Shown: piece after piece, positions 7,440-14,781 of the stretch
How the letters are laid out: every line of letters begins with the position of its first letter
Position numbering within the stretch: position 1 is the stretch's first letter
Source of the DNA: JAGWBG01 sp034421095
Lineage (GTDB): Bacteria; Chloroflexota; Dehalococcoidia; Lucifugimonadales; JAGWBF01
Direction: 5' to 3'
Assembly: GCA_034421095.1 (NCBI GenBank)
Contig: DAOUKR010000025.1
Location: forward strand, 262,820-326,819
DNA length: 64,000 nucleotides
The notes under the pieces: generated by a model
What the model saw: only the letters and a program-made list of their open reading frames with translations
The model's database searches: none
What the model was told of the DNA's origin: nothing
Made by a program: the position numbers and the translations under genes

Positions 7440-9389
7440 CTAGCCGGAATGGGAGGACCCTCCCACAGGCTCCACGTCCACAAAGATACGGCACCACAAC
7501 TCCATGCACATAAGAGCGAAGATGGTGTAGGCGGCGTCTATCCTCCCCTCCCGGTCCTGGCGCACCAGGGCCTGCACCGCCCTCGGCTCGAAAAGGCCGC
7601 GCCGGCGCAGGGAGTCGGCGGAAAGGACATCGTCAACCATATCCTTCAACTCGTGCCGCAGCCACCGGCGCACCGGCGCTCCGAACCCGCTCTTTGGCCT
7701 GTAGATAACGTCACGGGGAAGGTAGGGTTCCATAGCCTTCTTGAAGATGTACTTACCCACCCGGCCCCGCTGTTTCAGGCCTGGTGGAATCCTGACGGCG
7801 TAGTCAATCAGCTCCAGGTCCAGCAAGGGCACACGCACCTCCACGCCTGCCGCCATGCCCATCTTGTCCGTATAGTTCAGATTGTGGTCGGCCAGGAAGT
7901 GCTTACACTCCAGATAGAGCATCCTGTTCAGGGGATCGATCTCACCGGGGATGCGCTCAAGGCTTGCCCGCAATGGCTCTGCCGTATCCACGTCACGGAC
8001 GTGGTCGCTGAAGTCCGACGTGTACAGGTTTCGTCGGACCTGGTCGCTTGTCCAGTAGAAATAGGACATCAGGCGGTCATCGGGTGACATACCCGCATAT
8101 GCAAATGCCCTGCGGACACGGCGGGGCAAGGGGCGTCCCAGCCGACCGCTATTGGACAGACCAGCCATTCCCTGACGGACGGTCCGGGGAATCCACCCCC
8201 ACATCCTCTCCATCTTGAGTGCCCAGTGGCGACGGTATCCCGAGAACATGTCATCGCCTCCCGCTCCCGAGAGGAGCACTTTGTAGCCATCTTCCCTGGC
8301 CTGCTCGGCAATGAGGAGCGCATTGATGGGAGCGGGGTCGGCCTGGGGCTCATCGAGATGATACAGCATCCGCTCCAGGTGCCGAATAATATCGGCCTTC
8401 ACCACAATGGGGCACAGGTCCACCCCCAAGTGCTCAGCCACCCGCCGGGCATAGGGAAGGTCCGCGGGGCTGCCTTCTACGCCACGGCGCATCTTCGACG
8501 GGTCAACACCTTGGGAAAAGCCGATGCTGTAGCACCTGGCAACAGAGTCGGGATAGGCTCGGCGCATCATGGCTACCACGGCGCTGGAGTCCAGGCCGCC
8601 GGACAGGAAGGCACCGACTGGAACATCGCTGACCATCTGGCGCTCCACCGCCTCTAGGAGGCGCTGGCGAAGACCGTCAGCTATTTCATCCTCCCCACCG
8701 GAGATACGCTCGCCGCCGTAGGGGAGGTCGTAGTACCTCCACTGACGGGCCAGCCGCCCGTCCCTGACCTCCATAGCACACCCGGGCGGGAGCTTGCTGA
8801 CCCCCTTCAGCACGGTGCGGGGAGCAGGAGTCCACAAGTAGGCCAGGAGATGGTGAATGGCAACCGGGTCCAACTCCCTCGAAACCTCAGTGCAGAGAAG
8901 CAGCGCCTTTAGCTCCGATGCGAACAGGAAACCCGACGCCGTCTGGGCATAGTAGAGGGGCTTGACACCCAACCCGTCCCTGGCAAGAAGCAGCTTCCCC
9001 TCCCGGCCATCCCACAAAGCAAAAGAGAAGATACCGTTCAGGCGGGAGAGCATCCCGGCCCCTTCTTCCTCGTAGAGGTGGACCAAGACCTCCGTATCGG
9101 TCCGGCTGCGAAACACATGGCCCTTATCCACCATCTCCCGCCGTAGCTCCTGATAGTTGTATATCTCGCCGTTGTAGATGAGCTGCAACGTGCCGTTCTC
9201 GTTGGTCATGGGCTGCCGCCCCTCGGGAGACAGGTCTATGATGGAAAGCCTCCGGTGGGCCAGGCCGACACCGGCTGACCCGTCTACCCACTGGCCCCTG
9301 TCGTCGGGGCCGCGGTGGGCGACGGAGCAGGACATCTTGGGCAGCAGCCCCGCATCAAATGATCCGGAGTATCCGACGATGCCACACAT
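7440..9389 (-). CDS. asnB: Glutamine-dependent asparagine synthetase-type amidotransferase
   Basis: The 649-residue protein begins MCGIVGYSG, so Cys2 is the glutaminase nucleophile after Met removal. The C-terminal synthetase domain has the pyrophosphate loop 'FLSGGLDSSAVV'. AsnB enzymes activate a carboxylate with ATP and transfer ammonia from glutamine. In surface-glycan loci AsnB homologues such as WbpS amidate hexuronic acids. With WecC next door that role is plausible here, although ordinary asparagine synthesis cannot be excluded. Confidence 0.88.
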   Translation of the reverse strand: MCGIVGYSGSFDAGLLPKMSCSVAHRGPDDRGQWVDGSAGVGLAHRRLSIIDLSPEGRQPMTNENGTLQLIYNGEIYNYQELRREMVDKGHVFRSRTDTEVLVHLYEEEGAGMLSRLNGIFSFALWDGREGKLLLARDGLGVKPLYYAQTASGFLFASELKALLLCTEVSRELDPVAIHHLLAYLWTPAPRTVLKGVSKLPPGCAMEVRDGRLARQWRYYDLPYGGERISGGEDEIADGLRQRLLEAVERQMVSDVPVGAFLSGGLDSSAVVAMMRRAYPDSVARCYSIGFSQGVDPSKMRRGVEGSPADLPYARRVAEHLGVDLCPIVVKADIIRHLERMLYHLDEPQADPAPINALLIAEQAREDGYKVLLSGAGGDDMFSGYRRHWALKMERMWGWIPRTVRQGMAGLSNSGRLGRPLPRRVRRAFAYAGMSPDDRLMSYFYWTSDQVRRNLYTSDFSDHVRDVDTAEPLRASLERIPGEIDPLNRMLYLECKHFLADHNLNYTDKMGMAAGVEVRVPLLDLELIDYAVRIPPGLKQRGRVGKYIFKKAMEPYLPRDVIYRPKSGFGAPVRRWLRHELKDMVDDVLSADSLRRRGLFEPRAVQALVRQDREGRIDAAYTIFALMCMELWCRIFVDVEPVGGSSHSG

Positions 9390-9408
9390 CAGCTATTCGC
9401 CACTACCC

Positions 9409-9446
9409 CCTCATCCTAACCTTCTCCCACCAGGGGAGAAGGCATT
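9409..9446 (-). repeat. Palindromic intergenic repeat forming the 3' end of a glycosyltransferase gene
   Basis: On the minus strand this reads CCTTCTCCCCTGGTGGGAG then AAGGTTAGGATGAGGGGG, the same family as 7269 and 60419. The final codons of the glycosyltransferase gene at 9411-10631 (ending SPGGRRLG and TGA) are read from it, so the repeat provides the C-terminus and the stop codon. Confidence 0.7.
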
Positions 9447-10631
9447 TTTGAAACACCCTCTGGAGTCGAACATAGCTCTGTACATATCAAGCACGGATGA
9501 ATCCTGAGCGTACTGCACGGCGTATTCACGGGCACGCCTGGAGAGGGAAGCATGGGCCTCCGAGTCCATGTCCACACACTCTTGCAATATCGCTTGAAAT
9601 CGCTCTCCATCATCCAAGGGCACATCCCAGCCGACACCCCTTTCCTCCAGACCGCGCCAGGGGGTCGTGTCGCTGACGAGCACCGGGCATCCGGCAGCAA
9701 GGGACTCGAAGATGACGTTGGCGAAACCCTCGCCGAGGGTGGGAAAGAAGAACAAGTCATGCTCGGCCATCAACCGGCCAACCTCTTCGTGGGGAACGGC
9801 CCCTCGATATGCCGCGGTCACGTTCTCGGGCAAGGAGCGGATAACTCCCTGGCACTCGGCCCAGTAAGCCGTGTCCTCCAGGGGGCCGTATATGTCAAGG
9901 CTAATCTCCCCCGTCAGGCCGTGCAACATCCTGAGAGCGCCGGCCAGATTCTTCTTTCTGGAGATCCGGGACAGGAAGACCACGTCAAGGGTGCCCGGCT
10001 TTTTAGAAGATGATTTTCGCGGGTTACCGGTGACAGCCCTGGCAGTGACAAAATCGGGAAGGTTGCATACATTGGCATCTCGGTCAAATTCCCGATGAAT
10101 CTCGGCAACCTCGTACTCGCTGGCGGCCTGCCAGAGAACGCCCCTGTACAGTCCGAGCAGCCTTGCGATGAGCATGTAGAGACGCTTCTTAAGGCCCTTG
10201 AGCTTGAGGGCGCCCTGGGAGAACTCCCCATTGGGTGCGACAATGACAGGTTTTCTGGGAATCAACCCCAGCCGGCGCAGGAGCAAGGACTTGATGGTAA
10301 AGTCAGGCTCAAAAAAGCTATTCAGATACAGCAAATCGTAGTCAGTACCACGCAAGAGCCGCCACAATCCTACAAAAGACTGGAAGGAGGGTGACAGGTA
10401 TCGTGCTTCAGCCTTGCCTACCCGGCTCCATATATCGGCATCAACCCCTTCGTAGGGAGTGGAATCCCCAAAGTCCCGGTCCTTGGTCACCACCTTGAAG
10501 GTGTACTCGTCCCCAAGCCGCTCGACCAGGCTTGACAGCTTGCGAATGGGGCCGCCCGCCTTATAGCCAGGCAGGTAGTGATTAATTGGCATCAGAACCG
10601 TGGTGCGGGCTTTTTCGGGTTGTTGTGTCAA
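9411..10631 (-). CDS. GT4-family glycosyltransferase
   Basis: The 406-residue GT-B protein has the retaining GT4 donor-site signature 'LGEGFANVIFESLAAGCPVL' and then 'SDTTPWRGL'. The N-terminus has 'HYLPGYKAGGPIRKL', a typical acceptor-domain loop. It should add one sugar to the growing glycan on the cytoplasmic side. The last ten or so residues derive from a palindromic repeat that overlaps the stop codon, so the ancestral C-terminus may have been different. The gene lies 66 bases after the preceding GT4 gene in the operon. Confidence 0.88.
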   Translation of the reverse strand: MTQQPEKARTTVLMPINHYLPGYKAGGPIRKLSSLVERLGDEYTFKVVTKDRDFGDSTPYEGVDADIWSRVGKAEARYLSPSFQSFVGLWRLLRGTDYDLLYLNSFFEPDFTIKSLLLRRLGLIPRKPVIVAPNGEFSQGALKLKGLKKRLYMLIARLLGLYRGVLWQAASEYEVAEIHREFDRDANVCNLPDFVTARAVTGNPRKSSSKKPGTLDVVFLSRISRKKNLAGALRMLHGLTGEISLDIYGPLEDTAYWAECQGVIRSLPENVTAAYRGAVPHEEVGRLMAEHDLFFFPTLGEGFANVIFESLAAGCPVLVSDTTPWRGLEERGVGWDVPLDDGERFQAILQECVDMDSEAHASLSRRAREYAVQYAQDSSVLDMYRAMFDSRGCFKNAFSPGGRRLG

Positions 10632-10697
10632 GCTACTGTCTCACTTGATGCAGGGTCTTTAAGGGTAGGGCACAGTTCCGGAATGACAGGGCGGCTG

Positions 10698-11933
10698 CTA
10701 CTCGTCCTTCAGTTCCCATATAAGCTGCCGGTATTGCCTTGCGCTCTCGCGCCAGCTGGACATGGACTCTACGCGCCGTCTGCCGTTCCGGCCCATCCGT
10801 GCGCGCTCCTTCTCGTCTCGAAGGAGACGCAGAATCGCCCCACCCACGGCGTCTGCGTCGAACGGGGGGACCAGGAGGCCCGTTTCGCCATGAGCCACAG
10901 CCTCAGGGACACCCATTACGTCGCACCCAACCACGGGCTTGCCGAAAGCCCCGGCCTCGGCATACACCAGGCCGAACCCCTCTTGGACAGACGGCATCGC
11001 GAACACGTCGCAAGCATCGTAGAGGGCGAATTTCTCCGAATCGGACACTGTCCCCAGAAATGTGACCGCACCTCGCGTGGGAGACGGCAGCACGGCTTCG
11101 ACCGTGCGTTCAAGCTCGGCCCTGTATGGCCCCTCACCCGCCACGACGTAGCGCGCGTCGGCGTACTCGGAGAGGAGTTGGGGCATGGCCCTGATGACCC
11201 ACTGGATGCCCTTGTATTCGTCTAGCCTGGCAACCGTAAGGATTAGGGGACGGTGGCCGCCGGGATAGCCGCGCTCTCTCAGGTTGCTCATTGCCTCGCT
11301 GGCGCGGGCGCCGTCTTCTCGCCATGCGTCCATGGCGTCAACGTCAATAGCGTTGGGGATAACGGTAGTCCTTATGCGTTTCGAGCGTGCGAAATTGATA
11401 GCGTCGGCCTCGGTGGCCTTCGACACGCACACATTCACGTTTGCAGCTCGCAGACTGAGGCATAAAAGCCACCTGCGCCAGCACCCGGTCAGCCCCGGAC
11501 CCATGTCACCCGGTATGTGATGAATAATCTGAATGACGGGAATGCGAGCCGCCTTTGCCGCCAGGCAACAGGCTGTGGCTATGGACGCGGGCTGGTTGGC
11601 GACTATGTACTCGGCCCGATGCCGGCGTACCACACGGTACATATCCCACAAAAAACGAAGCCGTGCGAACAGTGCGGAGGGACTTTTCCACCGCCCCGAA
11701 CCCAGATGCGTGTTGTGTATACGCTCAATTGGGTAGCCGCAATCCGCCTCGAACCGCTCCAACTCCTCAGGAGCCGGACACCGAATGGCCCGGTTGGGAT
11801 GGGGGCAGGACATGGCAACGTAGGTGATGTCTTCGCCCAGTCCGGTCAGGTGTCTCGCTATCTGGTGACAGTGTACCTCTCCGCCCCCCACGTGAGCGTT
11901 GCACAGGTATGACACCATCAACCCGGTGCCCAT
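10698..11933 (-). CDS. GT4-family glycosyltransferase
   Basis: The 411-residue GT-B protein has an N-terminal Gly-rich loop ('CNAHVGGGEVHCHQIARHL') and a C-terminal donor site, 'PSVQEGFGLVYAEAGAFGKP' followed by 'VVGCDVMGVPE', with both acidic residues of the E-x7-E pattern. ATG 11933 has a GGAGG ribosome binding site five bases upstream. It is encoded just downstream of the ABC flippase, so it probably extends the lipid-linked glycan that the flippase exports. The sugar transferred is unknown. Confidence 0.9.
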   Translation of the reverse strand: MGTGLMVSYLCNAHVGGGEVHCHQIARHLTGLGEDITYVAMSCPHPNRAIRCPAPEELERFEADCGYPIERIHNTHLGSGRWKSPSALFARLRFLWDMYRVVRRHRAEYIVANQPASIATACCLAAKAARIPVIQIIHHIPGDMGPGLTGCWRRWLLCLSLRAANVNVCVSKATEADAINFARSKRIRTTVIPNAIDVDAMDAWREDGARASEAMSNLRERGYPGGHRPLILTVARLDEYKGIQWVIRAMPQLLSEYADARYVVAGEGPYRAELERTVEAVLPSPTRGAVTFLGTVSDSEKFALYDACDVFAMPSVQEGFGLVYAEAGAFGKPVVGCDVMGVPEAVAHGETGLLVPPFDADAVGGAILRLLRDEKERARMGRNGRRRVESMSSWRESARQYRQLIWELKDE

Positions 11934-12040
11934 GGATACCTCCTTCCTTGCCGCGCTCAGGCGACTTGCCTACCTGCCCGGATGTTAAGCAAATGTCTCC
12001 AGAAAAGAATACGGACTTATGCCCGCCACCCAAAGGGTCG

Positions 12041-13813
12041 CTACCTGGAAGAGGCTACCAGGCGCGAGTAGTGGCCCTGCCGTTCCAGTAGCTCCTCGTG
12101 GCTCCCTTCTTCGATTACCTCACCCCCGTCCAGAACGATAATCTTGTCTGCGTACCTTACGGTTGAGAGGCGATGGGCAATAACTATCACCGTACGCTCT
12201 CTGGAAACGTTGTCTATGGCTTCCTGCACCAGCCTTTCCGAAACGCTGTCCAGGGAGCTGGTCGCCTCGTCGAATATCATGACTTCCGGCTCGCCCAGAA
12301 TGGCCCTGGCAATGGCGATGCGCTGCTGCTGTCCTCCCGAGAGTTTCATGCCCCGGTCTCCTATTACCGTGTCGTAGGCCTCGGGAAGCTCGGAGATGAA
12401 CCCGTGGGCGTTGGCAATCTCTGCCGCTTTGACAACCGACTCCATGGAATATCCGTCCCTGCTGAAGACGATATTTTCTGTGATGGTATTGTGATATATA
12501 AAAGGCTCCTGGCTCACAAAGCCGACTCTGCCAAGCCATTTCTCCAGCTTGTAGTCCCTGAGAGATACCCCGTCAATGGCGACCCTTCCCCCCGCAGGCT
12601 CAAATAGCCCAAGGACCAGGTTGACGATGGTGGTCTTCCCGGACCCGGAGGGACCCACAATGGCGGTCACTTTCCCCTTCTCAAAGGTCAGGTTGACGCC
12701 GTCCAGGAGGGTTTCCCGGCCCTGATGGGCGAAGGTCACGTTATCGAAGGTAATCCCATTCTCAAAGAACTTCAGGTCCCTGCCGCCATCCCTGCGTTGG
12801 GGCACGGGGCCTGTGAGGGTATGATGCAGCCTCTCTGCATCGGGCAGGGACTGCATCACGTCCATGCGGAACCTGCCAAAGTTGGTAACGGAGGGAAGAA
12901 GCTGCACCAGGCCCATGGCGAAGACGCCGAGCTTGGGCAGGGTTTCGGAGAACGTGCCCGGGCTGACAACCCGCAGTACCAGAATTATTCCCAGCATTGT
13001 GGCAACGGCCGTAAACTCCATCAGGGGTCTGGGGGCAGCAAGCAGCATCTGGCCCTTTGCGTATAGCTCGGAATAGATGAGGTTCTCCCGGGCAAAGCGC
13101 CCAAGCCATCCTCGAAGTGTGTTGAAGGCGATGATTTGCCGAATGCCCGCCAGAAACTCGTTGGTGATGACAATCTGGGCGGCTTCGGCGGACACGCTCC
13201 TCTGGCCAATATTGTAGGAGACCCTTTTTGACAGGTAATGGACGACCCAGAAGTAAATCAGCCCCAGCCCGGCTATGGCCAGGGTGATGTAGGGGGAGAC
13301 CAGCATCAAAACGATGATGATGGCAGCTATACGGAGTAGCTCGGATAACATCCTGGGAGTGATTAGCAAAAAATTATTCACCATCCTGTGGGGTGCCTGC
13401 ATAGTGCTGTAAATCAAGTCTCCCTGTTTACTGTCCAGGAAGAACTGGTAGCGGGACCCTGCGTACCTCTCCATTACCCGTCTCCGGGTATGGTAAAGCA
13501 CCCTGGCGCTGCCGTAGGCCGTCAGTGCTTCCCGGAGCAAGGTAAATACCGTCTTCACGAAGAATATGCCAATGAGCAGGACGGCCGCCGCAACGATGGG
13601 GTCGTCGAATGGCATGAGGTCCACCAGACCGGTCATGAATCCCAGTATGCCACCCGCTTCCTCCCCTGAGTCGCTAATCACGGAGGAGAACACCGGGAAG
13701 AAGGCAGCCAGCCCAAGGCTCTCAAGAGTCGCAGCAGCCAGGGTAACGACCAGTATCAAGCCGTAAAGGAGCCTGTAGGGCCTGATAAAGTAGTAGATTA
13801 CCCGATAGAGCAT
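12041..13813 (-). CDS. ABC exporter, lipid-linked oligosaccharide flippase type (PglK/MsbA-like)
   Basis: The 590-residue half-transporter has an N-terminal six-helix membrane domain (roughly 1-325) and a C-terminal ATPase. The Walker A motif GPSGSGKT starts at residue 387, the signature LSGGQQQR at 491, Walker B with 'MIFDEATSSLD' at about 512, and the switch His is in 'VIAHRLSTV'. It should work as a homodimer in the cytoplasmic membrane. Its place among glycosyltransferases, with no Wzx or Wzm/Wzt gene in view, suggests that it flips the lipid-linked glycan. It is about 108 bases upstream of the next glycosyltransferase gene. Confidence 0.9.
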   Translation of the reverse strand: MLYRVIYYFIRPYRLLYGLILVVTLAAATLESLGLAAFFPVFSSVISDSGEEAGGILGFMTGLVDLMPFDDPIVAAAVLLIGIFFVKTVFTLLREALTAYGSARVLYHTRRRVMERYAGSRYQFFLDSKQGDLIYSTMQAPHRMVNNFLLITPRMLSELLRIAAIIIVLMLVSPYITLAIAGLGLIYFWVVHYLSKRVSYNIGQRSVSAEAAQIVITNEFLAGIRQIIAFNTLRGWLGRFARENLIYSELYAKGQMLLAAPRPLMEFTAVATMLGIILVLRVVSPGTFSETLPKLGVFAMGLVQLLPSVTNFGRFRMDVMQSLPDAERLHHTLTGPVPQRRDGGRDLKFFENGITFDNVTFAHQGRETLLDGVNLTFEKGKVTAIVGPSGSGKTTIVNLVLGLFEPAGGRVAIDGVSLRDYKLEKWLGRVGFVSQEPFIYHNTITENIVFSRDGYSMESVVKAAEIANAHGFISELPEAYDTVIGDRGMKLSGGQQQRIAIARAILGEPEVMIFDEATSSLDSVSERLVQEAIDNVSRERTVIVIAHRLSTVRYADKIIVLDGGEVIEEGSHEELLERQGHYSRLVASSR

Positions 13814-14040
13814 AATCTGTATCTCGCCAATGTGTTGAATGTATTGAAGGTTATAGCTTCGTCCTCCCGGCCTGCGCCGGGCATGTCAGGTCGTCGTATG
13901 CAAGACATCTTCGGAGCAGGAAGCTACGACGAATGTTGCCCTTTGTTCAAATAGCTGGACAAGTACGGCAGCCTTCAGTCGGTCCCTGGCGACATACTCG
14001 GCCAGGGGTCTGGTGTGAGCGACATGCCATTTAAGGGCCA
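13814..14040. other. Spacer with small hairpins upstream of the ABC transporter gene
   Basis: The 227-base spacer holds a six-base-pair stem with a four-base loop (CCCGGC/GCCGGG, 13866-13881) and an eight-base inverted repeat (TCGTCGTA at 13891-13898, TACGACGA at 13925-13932). No reading frame with coding character and no convincing promoter was found. The hairpins may attenuate or separate the regulator transcript from the ABC gene. Confidence 0.4.
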
Positions 14041-14682
14041 TCACCCCTCCCCCTTGATGCCGCGACGCGTGAAGAAAGTGACCAGCTTGTCCTTAGCGAC
14101 CCCCAACTCTTGTAGCTCCGTGCAATCAGCGTCGGGGCTACTCAGGCGGGCAATGAATATCCTGTCGTACTGCTCGGGCTGTAGGGTCCCAACATCACGC
14201 ACCGACATGCCCAGAAACCTGCCATTGCCTGTGGCCTTTGAGACAAAGACGTCTATCTCCTCGACATCCATTTCCCGGAGTCCCAGGTAAACCAGCTCCG
14301 CAAACTCTCCCGTCCCGAATATCGCCACCCGGGACTCCTGGTTGAGTGCCACCGTCTGAAGCTCTTCGCGCAACGTCCGGCGCACTTGCTTGTAGTGGTC
14401 GAGGACACGATGCACATAGGACACGGTAAGCTGGACTTTCCGAGCAAACCCGGATGGAGTCAGGGCGTAGACCCAGCGTTTCCAGCCTGCCCTGGTCATG
14501 CGGATATATCCCTTCTCTACCAGGTTACGCAGCAGCACGTTGGTCAGGCCCAGGGCAATCCCTATCTGCCGTGACAGGTCTCTTTGAGTGGTCCCGGGGG
14601 TGCTGTGGACTTCAGAGAGCATCCGCAACTCCCTGTAATCCGGCCCCTCCATCATGCCCTTTTGTTCATTATCTGAACGCAT
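14041..14682 (-). CDS. Winged-helix regulator fused to a PglD-like Rossmann sensor domain
   Basis: I take ATG 14682, giving 213 residues, because a good promoter ends eight bases before it. Upstream frame extension to 14766 lacks support. Residues about 15-75 form a MarR-like winged helix ('TQRDLSRQIGIALGLTNVLL' followed by 'RNLVEKGYIRM'). A helical linker leads to a C-terminal Rossmann domain from about residue 118 ('VAIFGTGEFAELVYLGL') like the nucleotide-binding half of PglD sugar acyltransferases. It stands first in the polysaccharide operon and is probably its regulator, perhaps sensing a nucleotide or nucleotide-sugar. Neither the ligand nor the operator is known. Confidence 0.75.
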   Translation of the reverse strand: MRSDNEQKGMMEGPDYRELRMLSEVHSTPGTTQRDLSRQIGIALGLTNVLLRNLVEKGYIRMTRAGWKRWVYALTPSGFARKVQLTVSYVHRVLDHYKQVRRTLREELQTVALNQESRVAIFGTGEFAELVYLGLREMDVEEIDVFVSKATGNGRFLGMSVRDVGTLQPEQYDRIFIARLSSPDADCTELQELGVAKDKLVTFFTRRGIKGEG

Positions 14683-14690
14683 CGTTACTA

Positions 14691-14720
14691 ATACTACGAG
14701 CATCACATTTCCCGTGTCAA
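14691..14720 (-). promoter_or_regulatory. Sigma-70-type promoter for the wHTH/PglD-like gene, probably leaderless
   Basis: On the minus strand TTGACA (14720-14715) is separated by 18 bases from TAGTAT (14696-14691). The ATG at 14682 begins only eight bases after the -10 box, so the transcript would start at or next to the start codon. There is no Shine-Dalgarno sequence before this ATG, which fits leaderless translation. Confidence 0.5.
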
Positions 14721-14781
14721 GCCGATGGGGGTGGAATTTGATGAGGTTTACTTTCACGGGGCACAAGGAACGGAAGGATTT

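Noticed and set aside
13866..13932. Rho-independent terminator after the regulator gene
   Set aside because: The hairpins are short and no T-run follows on either strand; recorded only as spacer structure.
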